Origin: Actinomycetota bacterium
GTDB lineage: Bacteria; Actinomycetota; Actinomycetes; S36-B12; UBA10799
Length of the DNA: 6,446 bases
Direction: 5' to 3'
Assembly (NCBI GenBank): GCA_030837395.1
Contig: JAUPKO010000556.1
Coordinates: 1 to 6,446 of the forward strand
The first letter of the stretch is position 1; every line of letters starts with the position of its first letter. Below are positions 1 to 5,391 of this stretch, in pieces. The position numbers were made by a program, and so were the translations under genes. The notes beneath the pieces were generated by a model. That model had not been told where the DNA came from and ran no database searches. It saw only the letters and a program-made list of their open reading frames with translations.

Positions 1-109
1 ACCGGGCCATTGTCGGAGCACCGGGAGCAGGTTTGTATTATTCCTATTTGTCCGACAGCTTCGGGAACATCAGGGATCGTGAGACCACAGAACAGGTCGA
101 GGGGACGCC

Positions 110-280
110 GTGGCAGAGGCCGACCGGAGAACGGGGCGCCGGCCGAGGGCCCGTGGCGCTGGCAGGGGACACATCTTCATCAACTATCGGCGGGGGGACG
201 CCGACTGGGCCGCGTCGGTCCTGCAACTGGAACTCTCGAACCGTTTCGGATCCCAGAAGGTCTTCTTCGCGAGCAAGTCC
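110..280 (+). pseudogene. Truncated TIR-domain protein gene (5' remnant)
   Basis: The GTG at 110 follows a good Shine-Dalgarno site (GAGGGG, about 99-104). After a basic leader of about 20 residues, residues 21-57 match the start of a bacterial TIR domain: the first strand reads HIFINYRRGDADWA, then an amphipathic helix, then RFGSQKVFFASKS, which is the second-strand region. After residue 57 the similarity stops, because the DNA changes to an antisense transposase remnant; the frame continues as meaningless Arg-rich sequence to 505. The rest of the domain, including the helix that carries the catalytic glutamate of NAD-cleaving TIR enzymes, is absent, so the product should be inactive. Bacterial TIR proteins usually serve in anti-phage defence or signalling, often fused to other domains; any such partner is lost here. 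The family call is fairly sure; the exact breakpoint (about 270-285) is not. Confidence 0.62.
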
Positions 281-561
281 TGGAGCCTTGTCCACCAGCG
301 TCTTCAGGGCTTCGTGGAGGCTGGCTGCCAACAGGCCCACGGCCTCGGTGACGTAGCGGTGGCCAGGCCGATCCTGAGGCCCTTGGCCAGGCGCGTGTCG
401 GTGTCGTTGTTGCGCAGACGAGCCAGGACCAGCAGCGCCTGGCACCCGGGGGCCAGTGCGTGGGGGCGTCCGTGGCGCCCCTGTCGTTGCTCGTGCAGGA
501 GCTGAGTCTGCAGACGCAGTTGGCGGGTGGATACCTCGAAGCAGGCGGGGAAGACAGCCAC
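275..561 (-). pseudogene. IS5-type transposase fragment, frameshifted and truncated
   Basis: Read on the minus strand from a GTG at 561, the product starts VAVFPACFEVSTRQLRL and continues with GCQALLVLARLRNNDTDTRLA and KGLRIGLATA. This is the N-terminal helix-turn-helix region of the DDE transposases common in Streptomyces insertion sequences of the IS5 group. At about 353-358 the match moves to another frame and continues RYVTEAVGLLAASLHEALK, then TLVDKAPG. In relatives known to me the junction reads ATAYRYV, so a net loss of about 7 bases (Ala-Tyr and one base) explains the shift. The match ends near 275-285, before the first catalytic aspartate (LDGTL region), where TIR-gene sequence begins. 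The element is therefore dead, having lost its catalytic core and one end. I could not identify the other terminal inverted repeat beyond 561. Confidence 0.62.
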
Positions 562-750
562 GGCAGGACTTCTGGCAGTGCGTGGTGGTCTGGTAACCCC
601 GCTCCTACCAGGAGTTCTGTGCTGTCGCCACCCAGATCACCTCACGCCTCGCAGGCTTCACCGATCACACCGAATCGGAAAGGGCTCCAGTCCTTCGGGA
701 CCAGTGAAGTTGCGGACGGTGTCCGACCGGTCAGAGTCGTGCCTAGCTGA
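562..750. other. Non-coding stretch upstream of the transposase remnant
   Basis: I find no convincing gene here. In the minus direction this DNA lies upstream of the transposase start and probably contains the outer end of the old insertion sequence. The one clear structure is a short perfect hairpin at 602-614 (CTCCT, loop ACC, AGGAG). Open frames crossing the stretch on both strands have poor third-position bias and no recognisable motif. Confidence 0.4.
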
Positions 751-962
751 TCATGAGGCTGCTGGTTCTGCCGGATTGTCGGGGGTGGTGGTGCCGGTGG
801 ATCGCGGTCGAGCGGGGGCGGCCATGAGGCGGGGGCTACGGCCGGTGCAGACCTGGGCGATCTGGCCTGTGCCGTGGAAGACGATCCACACCGGCACGGT
901 GGTGACCTTGATCGCTCGGTGGGTGTGCCGGACCCGGCGGGTCCGTACCGGTCGGAGACCGT
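716..962. repeat. Inverted repeat pair, 16 bp with 15 matches
   Basis: The left arm at 716-731 reads ACGGTGTCCGACCGGT. The right arm at 947-962 reads ACCGGTCGGAGACCGT, whose reverse complement differs from the left arm at only one position. The arms enclose about 215 bp. They might be ends of a small non-autonomous element or a trace of an inverted duplication. The arms are GC-rich, so chance is possible, and I see no flanking target duplication. Confidence 0.35.
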
Positions 963-1005
963 TGCTGCAGACCCCATACCCGACAATCGTGACAGTCGGT
1001 GCAAG
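751..1005 (-). pseudogene. Start-less minus-strand open frame, possible gene remnant
   Basis: On the minus strand a frame is open from just after a TAA (1006-1008) to a TGA (751-753), about 84 codons. Its middle reads RVRHTHRAIKVTTVPVWIV followed by FHGTGQIAQVCTG, and these codons mostly end in G or C, as real genes of this genome do. There is no usable ATG, GTG or TTG near the beginning; the first GTG lies in the middle of the best part. It could be the 3' end of a decayed gene that lost its start. I do not recognise the family and assign no function; a chance open frame in GC-rich DNA is a real alternative. Confidence 0.2.
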
Positions 1006-1060
1006 TTAATTACCTTATGGTACGATTCACGTTGAGTTGCCCGAAACGCTTATATAAGAG
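1001..1060 (+). promoter_or_regulatory. AT-rich promoter-like region ahead of the operon
   Basis: This is the most AT-rich part of the window and lies just upstream of the operon. Two -10-like elements are visible: TACGAT at 1021-1026, with only a weak -35 (GTGCAA, 999-1004), and TATATA at 1051-1056, without a good -35 at the normal distance. The second would start transcription near 1063 and leave a short leader holding the AGGTG ribosome site of the small ORF. A small dyad TACC-TTAT-GGTA (1011-1022) could be an operator. The assignment rests on composition and position only. Confidence 0.35.
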
Positions 1061-1075
1061 ATGATAGGTGCAGAC

Positions 1076-1222
1076 GTGACGATCCAGGTGCTGGACAGAG
1101 AAGGAATCCGGACCGAAAAGCCGACCTCGCTCACTGCCGCGTTCAAGGAAATCGAGCTCAAGCGGGAGATCGACGTGATTCGGTTCCGCACGTGCTGCGC
1201 TGATCCGCGGGCGAGCAAGTAG
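1076..1222 (+). CDS. Small peptide (48 aa), candidate RiPP precursor
   Basis: I choose the GTG at 1076 because AGGTG (1066-1070) lies 5 bases before it. An in-frame ATG at 1061 would give 53 residues, but AAGAG abuts it with no spacer. Third codon positions are mostly G or C, supporting real coding. The product begins VTIQVLDREGIRTEKPTSLT, has a charged, probably helical middle (AAFKEIELKREIDVIRFR, residues 21-38), and ends TCCADPRASK with adjacent cysteines at 40-41. There is no signal peptide or membrane segment. It is the first gene of an operon with a PP-loop ATPase, two radical SAM enzymes and a reductase. A small peptide with a leader-like charged part and a short Cys-containing tail in this place suggests a ribosomal precursor for modification; that is inference. 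It could instead be a small accessory protein or a gene fragment. I recognise no family. Confidence 0.5.
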   Translation: MTIQVLDREGIRTEKPTSLTAAFKEIELKREIDVIRFRTCCADPRASK

Positions 1223-1230
1223 ACAACCGG

Positions 1231-1273
1231 GTTGTTGCGGATGCTCGCACAGTGCGGCATCCGCAACATCAAC
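1231..1273 (+). promoter_or_regulatory. Strong intergenic RNA hairpin between small ORF and enzyme genes
   Basis: TGTTGCGGATGC (1233-1244) pairs perfectly with GCATCCGCAACA (1257-1268). Inside, CGCA (1246-1249) can pair with TGCG (1253-1256), leaving a three-base loop and one bulged base. An alternative base pairs GTTG (1231-1234) with CAAC (1270-1273). No T-run follows, so it does not look like a simple intrinsic terminator. It lies 8 bases after the stop of the small ORF and ends before the AGGA ribosome site of the next gene (1282-1285). Such a hairpin could stabilise the 3' end of the upstream message or partly attenuate the operon, keeping peptide above enzyme; this role is inferred. Confidence 0.55.
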
Positions 1274-1290
1274 CAGCGGATAGGATATTA

Positions 1291-2520
1291 ATGCTCTACC
1301 TGCTTGATCGCCGTGGTGGACTGCACGTATTGCCGCACGAGGCTGGAGACTCGGTTTCCAAGGTGCTGCTCACACATGGCATCCCACCAACCTCGGTGCT
1401 CGTCTATCGGGACACCGACGAATCGATCATCTCGGACAATGCCCCTCTCGACACTGACGCGCTCTACACCGCGCGGCTGATCGAGGGGTACGATCTTCCC
1501 GGCATTCTCAACCTGTACCAACCCGAGCTTGCCGGAGACGCTGGACTGGCGAGCGACGCCACGCTGTTGCTGAAGCGTCGTCTCAGCATCGCGCCAGACG
1601 GTAGCCTCACCATGGAGCGGCACTCTCTCGATCCGGCAGCGGCTGCTGCGCACGTCGAGGAGACGGTGTTCAGTACGATCGACACCTTCTCCCTCCTCGA
1701 AGACACCCCTGACCTGGTCATCGGCATCTCCGGTGGGGTGGACAGTGGCTCCCTACTGATGTTGCTCAGCGCCTACCGTGACCGGTTCCCCGACCACCGG
1801 CTTACCATCCGCGCGGCCACCTTCCAGGACTTCGACAGCCGCTGCTCCGAGGCGTTCGGCTTCGCAGCCCGCATCGCCGAGCGCTTCGATGTGGAGCATC
1901 ACTTGGTGGAGGCTGATGCAGCCGAGCGCGTGTTCCACCTGACCCGCCCCATCGCGCAGATCCTCATGCTCATGATGGAGGGCGAGGACGCGCATCAGGC
2001 CATGTACGTCGATCACCACTCCACGCGGCGCGTGCTGGAGGACTTCGCCACCGCGCAGGGATCGAGCACGCTGGCACTCGGGCTGCATACCACCGACCTG
2101 CTGGCCGGGCTCGTCAACTCATGGTCGTCCGGGCATGCCATGGGCCCTATCCCCGTCCGGCCGGTCGGGGACTACCGGTACGTCTTGCCGCTCGCCTTCG
2201 TGCCAAAGCGGGAGCTGCATCTGTACTACACCGAGCAGATGGGTCATCTTCCCAAGCAGACAACACCCAACCAATGGGAGTTCAACCCGGGAGACCGCAA
2301 CTTCCTGTACTTCCTGGCGGATCAGCTCCAGTGGCAGTGGCCCGGCATCCAGCACTGGATGTTCGCTAGCCACACCCGGCGGACAGATGCGCATCCGGTG
2401 TTCCGGATCTGCGAGAACTGTGGCGGCGCGACCCGGGAGATTATTGGCGCACCCGTGTGGACCGGGCTGTGCGATGTCTGCATCGTCCTTGACAAACATG
2501 GATGGGTCCGTAAGTCCTGA
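1291..2520 (+). CDS. PP-loop ATPase with N-terminal ubiquitin-like domain and C-terminal zinc ribbon
   Basis: The ATG at 1291 has AGGA 5 bases upstream; a GTG at 1252 lies inside the hairpin and is less likely. The 409-aa product has three parts. Residues 1-67 look like a beta-grasp domain of the ThiS/MoaD/TtuB type (HGIPPTSVLVYRDTDESI, then LIEGYD) but without a terminal Gly-Gly. Residues about 140-325 are a PP-loop ATP pyrophosphatase domain: LVIGISGGVDSGSLL carries the SGGVDS loop at 147-152, and LALGLHTTDLLAGLVN (261-276) sits where TtuA/Ncs6-like tRNA thiolases have GHNLDDE. Residues 374-397 form a zinc ribbon, C-x2-C-x16-C-x2-C. Relatives adenylate a substrate oxygen with ATP for replacement by sulfur or nitrogen. 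The Cys-x2-Cys that such thiolases carry before the GHN motif is absent; YVDHHSTRR (239-247) stands there. So iron-sulfur thiolation as in TtuA is doubtful, and amide or other bond formation is possible. It is probably cytosolic; the substrate is unknown. Confidence 0.72.
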   Translation: MLYLLDRRGGLHVLPHEAGDSVSKVLLTHGIPPTSVLVYRDTDESIISDNAPLDTDALYTARLIEGYDLPGILNLYQPELAGDAGLASDATLLLKRRLSIAPDGSLTMERHSLDPAAAAAHVEETVFSTIDTFSLLEDTPDLVIGISGGVDSGSLLMLLSAYRDRFPDHRLTIRAATFQDFDSRCSEAFGFAARIAERFDVEHHLVEADAAERVFHLTRPIAQILMLMMEGEDAHQAMYVDHHSTRRVLEDFATAQGSSTLALGLHTTDLLAGLVNSWSSGHAMGPIPVRPVGDYRYVLPLAFVPKRELHLYYTEQMGHLPKQTTPNQWEFNPGDRNFLYFLADQLQWQWPGIQHWMFASHTRRTDAHPVFRICENCGGATREIIGAPVWTGLCDVCIVLDKHGWVRKS

Positions 2521-2541
2521 AGTGACAGACGGAAGAGGGAC

Positions 2542-4020
2542 ATGATCGACAGCGCTCCGAACGGATCGGGCAGCGCAGCGCAGGCCTCGCCAGGCGAGCA
2601 CCTGCAGCCAATCGGAATTGTCGATGGGCACCAGGCCTTCCGAGTCAACGATCACGAGGTCCTCTTCAGCAATGAGGAGATGATCACCCCGCTGCAGCCG
2701 TACCCGGGGGCCACGCTGCCGAAGGTCGTGGGACGCACCGCGTTCCCGATCCCGGACCGCGTCGGCACGTACAGCACCTGGTCGGAGTTCAAGAAGGCCC
2801 CCAAGTTCATGGCCCAGTGGGTGCACTGGCGGGACCGAGCCGAGATGGTGCTGCAGGGTCGGTACCACGACATCACCCCAGCTCACTACGAAGGCATCTT
2901 CACGCTGGTCTGCAACTTCATGTGCCCGCACTGCAGCCGCCGTGTCACCCGCAACCAGTGGGTGGTGGGCGGAACCTGGGACCACAACACCGAGATCGAG
3001 CGGAAGAACACGATGCACCTGGACGGGCTCAAACGGGTCATCGACGAACTGAGCGACCACCGCGTCGACGAACAGATGGGCATCGTGTGGGGTGGCGGCG
3101 ACCCGACCGCCAACCCCCACACGTACGAGGGGATGCGCTACGCCCGCGCGCGTGGCATCACCTCAAGCTTCCTCACCAACGGCGTCTTCCTCGACGTAGA
3201 CCAGTGTTTGGAGACCGACCCGGTACTCATCCGGATCAGTCTGAATTGCGGGACCGAGGAGAGCTACCGAAAGTTCCACGGCTACCCGCGCGGCTGGGAC
3301 TATTTCGATCGAGTCAAGAAGAACATGCGCAATCTTTCCCGGCGAAAGCTGGAGACTGGGGCCCGGACGCTGGTCGGAATCTCGCTGATCGCCGACGAAC
3401 GCAACCTGGACGACGTGATCGCCGCCACTCACCTGATCCGGGACGTCGTCGTCGATGCCGGTCGCGGCATCGACTACGTGATCGCTCGGCCGGTGATGAA
3501 CTACGAACACTTTGACGCGAAGTGGGCCAGGCTCAAAGAGGGCACCGTGGATCGGGCGCACGAGCTGCTCAGCGAGGGCGGCGAGGCCTGGCAGGTGTTC
3601 CACGACCTGGGCATCCCGCTGGTACTCATCAAGGACTCGTTCGAGGAGCGCCCGACCCAGGAGGAAGACTCGCCATCAGAATGCCTGGCGTACGGCTTTT
3701 ACGGCGAGATCCGGCACAACGGTGACGTGCAGCTCTGCTCGGATTCGTACGGGAATCCGAAATACAAGATCGGTAACCTGTTCGACCAGGACCTGAGCGA
3801 CATCTGGACCTCGCCGCTGCGGCGGGAGGTGCTGAACCGAATCAACACCGAGAAGTGCTACCAGAAGGTATGCCCGCACAATTCTCGCGGCCACCACCAC
3901 AACCGCGTCTTCCATCAGATCGAGGAGTTCCGCAGGCAGGGACGGATGGAGGAAGTCCGCCGCTGGGTCGACGCCCTGCGCGAGGTGACCCTGCCCTTGG
4001 GGCACTCGTTCTTCGTCTGA
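2542..4020 (+). CDS. Radical SAM enzyme 1, with SPASM-like C-terminal cluster
   Basis: The ATG at 2542 follows a strong ribosome site (GGAAGAGGGA, 2531-2540), 21 bp after the PP-loop gene. The 492-aa protein has an N-terminal extension of about 75-80 residues not present in its paralogue downstream. Then comes the radical SAM core with C-x3-C-x2-C at C124, C128, C131 (CNFMCPHCSRR), which binds the [4Fe-4S] cluster that splits S-adenosylmethionine. The usual GGE motif is GGD here (WGGGDPTANP, 183-191). FLTNG (210-214) and RISLN (231-235) mark later strands. The C-terminal part carries four more cysteines, C381-x17-C399 and C439-x4-C444, with IGNLFDQDLSDIW between them. This resembles a reduced SPASM/twitch domain that would hold one auxiliary iron-sulfur cluster. 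RGHHHN (449-454) follows, and the protein ends GHSFFV. Such enzymes often modify peptides, but some act on small molecules. Family call is firm; the reaction is unknown. Confidence 0.85.
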   Translation: MIDSAPNGSGSAAQASPGEHLQPIGIVDGHQAFRVNDHEVLFSNEEMITPLQPYPGATLPKVVGRTAFPIPDRVGTYSTWSEFKKAPKFMAQWVHWRDRAEMVLQGRYHDITPAHYEGIFTLVCNFMCPHCSRRVTRNQWVVGGTWDHNTEIERKNTMHLDGLKRVIDELSDHRVDEQMGIVWGGGDPTANPHTYEGMRYARARGITSSFLTNGVFLDVDQCLETDPVLIRISLNCGTEESYRKFHGYPRGWDYFDRVKKNMRNLSRRKLETGARTLVGISLIADERNLDDVIAATHLIRDVVVDAGRGIDYVIARPVMNYEHFDAKWARLKEGTVDRAHELLSEGGEAWQVFHDLGIPLVLIKDSFEERPTQEEDSPSECLAYGFYGEIRHNGDVQLCSDSYGNPKYKIGNLFDQDLSDIWTSPLRREVLNRINTEKCYQKVCPHNSRGHHHNRVFHQIEEFRRQGRMEEVRRWVDALREVTLPLGHSFFV

Positions 4021-4072
4021 CCGACCCATCCAGCTCATCTGCCAAGCCCCGCGCTCGTCGGAGGTGACCGAC

Positions 4073-5386
4073 ATGCCCTTGCGCACGACGTCCACCCCCG
4101 CTACCGGTCAGGAGGGCTGGTGGCCGCTGCCCGAGCGCCTGGGCGCCTGGGGCACTCGTACGGAGTTCGACGAGCAGCGTCCCGAGTCGGGGCAGTGGGT
4201 CTTCTGGGAGGATCGGGTTCGATTGGCGCTGGCCGGCCGCTACACCGAGGTCGCCCCCTTGCATGTCGAGGTCAGCCCGACCTACCTGTGCAATTTCGCC
4301 TGTCCCTGGTGCAGCTGCCGCAGCGCGCGAGGAGAATGGTCGCAGGACGGTGATGTCTTCCGTCACCCCCGAGCCTCGCCGCTTACGGTGATGCGCCGCC
4401 CGAAGCTGGAATCGGTGATCGACCACTTGGCCGAGCACCGCATCGAGATCATGTGGGTCGGTGGTGAGCCGACCATGAACCCGTTGCTCTACCGGGCCGC
4501 TGCCCGAGCCGGCGAACTCGACCTCAACCAGTGCATCTTCACCAACGGCAGCATCTTCAGGCCGGACCAGGCCCGCACGCTGTTCGAGGCCGGGTTCGTC
4601 TTCGTCCGGGTCAGCCTCAACGCGGTCACGCCCGAGGTCCACCATCGGCATCACGGCTACGATCCCCATCTGCCCTATGTGGGCCGAGTGGTGGAGAACG
4701 TCGAGATGCTGGCCCGCCTGCGGGCCGAGAACATCAGCGGCACGACGCTGGGCATTTCGCTGGTGGTTGACCGGGGAAACGTTGGGGATCTGCTTCCGAC
4801 AGCCGAGTTCCTGGCGCGGACCTGCACCGGCACCCCGGCCGGAATAATCGACTATGTGCTCGTCCGGCCAGCGTTCCCGATGGTGGGGGCGGAGATCGAC
4901 GTGGACGAGGAGTCGGTGGCGTTGTTCCGGCTACAGACGGGTGAGGGAACGCCATTTCGGCGGGTGCTCGTTGACGCTGGTATCGCGCTGGTCATGCCGG
5001 CCGCCTCCGTGAACGAGGTGGAGGCCATCCCCGAGGACGACCAGGGTTGCCTGGCCGCGGGGTGGTTTGGTGAGGTTACGCCAGCCGGTGAGATGCTGCC
5101 CTGTTCAGACCTGTACGGCGACCCGGGATTCCTCATCGGAAACCTCGGCCGGGAGCCGATCGACCGGATCTGGTCCGGGCAGCAACGGGCTACTGTCCTG
5201 GAGAAGGTGCGGGTTACACACTGCCCCTCCCGCCGGTGCCCGGCCAACGGTCGCGGCCACCACCTGAACCGCACCTTCCAGGCGCTGGAACGGCTGCGCC
5301 AGGCCGGTCAACTGAACACCGCCGAGCGCTGGATAGACGACCTGCGCCGGGTGCTGCCCCGGCCTGAGCATTCGTTTTTCCTCTGA
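4073..5386 (+). CDS. Radical SAM enzyme 2, paralogue of the preceding enzyme
   Basis: I choose the ATG at 4073 because a near-ideal ribosome site, GGAGGTGA (4060-4067), lies 5 bases before it; the in-frame GTG at 4064 is inside that site. The product has 437 residues. The SAM cluster motif is C73-x3-C77-x2-C80 (CNFACPWCSCR), and the canonical GGEPT follows at 130-134. The C-terminal block repeats that of the first enzyme: C326-x17-C344, IGNLGREPIDRIW, C384-x4-C389, RGHHLN (394-399), then a final helix and EHSFFL. QWVFWEDRVRLALAGRY (41-57) also matches QWVHWRDRAEMVLQGRY of the first enzyme. The two therefore arose by duplication and diverged, mainly in the N-terminal part and the middle, which suggests successive or related reactions. 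Both keep all cluster cysteines, so both should be active. The intergenic gap is 52 bp with no terminator. The reaction is unknown. Confidence 0.85.
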   Translation: MPLRTTSTPATGQEGWWPLPERLGAWGTRTEFDEQRPESGQWVFWEDRVRLALAGRYTEVAPLHVEVSPTYLCNFACPWCSCRSARGEWSQDGDVFRHPRASPLTVMRRPKLESVIDHLAEHRIEIMWVGGEPTMNPLLYRAAARAGELDLNQCIFTNGSIFRPDQARTLFEAGFVFVRVSLNAVTPEVHHRHHGYDPHLPYVGRVVENVEMLARLRAENISGTTLGISLVVDRGNVGDLLPTAEFLARTCTGTPAGIIDYVLVRPAFPMVGAEIDVDEESVALFRLQTGEGTPFRRVLVDAGIALVMPAASVNEVEAIPEDDQGCLAAGWFGEVTPAGEMLPCSDLYGDPGFLIGNLGREPIDRIWSGQQRATVLEKVRVTHCPSRRCPANGRGHHLNRTFQALERLRQAGQLNTAERWIDDLRRVLPRPEHSFFL

Positions 5387-5391
5387 CGGCC

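Noticed and set aside
3..356. Plus-strand frame that could be the 3' end of an upstream gene (contains GLYYSYLSDSFGNIRDR)
   Set aside because: Weak third-position bias, no recognised motif, and its 3' part only shadows the TIR and transposase remnants. A short true upstream tail at 3-110 cannot be excluded.
1233..1268. Hairpin considered as an intrinsic terminator or part of a tRNA
   Set aside because: No T-run follows the stem, and there is no cloverleaf, anticodon or CCA context. It is kept as an unassigned regulatory hairpin.
1027..1272. Minus-strand open frame over the small ORF
   Set aside because: Ser/Ile-rich antisense shadow with poor codon bias; the plus-strand small ORF has better bias and a ribosome site.
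2119..3120. Long minus-strand open frame of 333 codons
   Set aside because: It lies antisense to the PP-loop and first radical SAM genes, which have clear motifs and ribosome sites. It is a GC-rich shadow with no domain of its own.
3842..4669. Minus-strand open frame of 275 codons
   Set aside because: It is antisense to the ends of both radical SAM genes and is rich in Arg/Gly/Pro without motifs; typical shadow frame.
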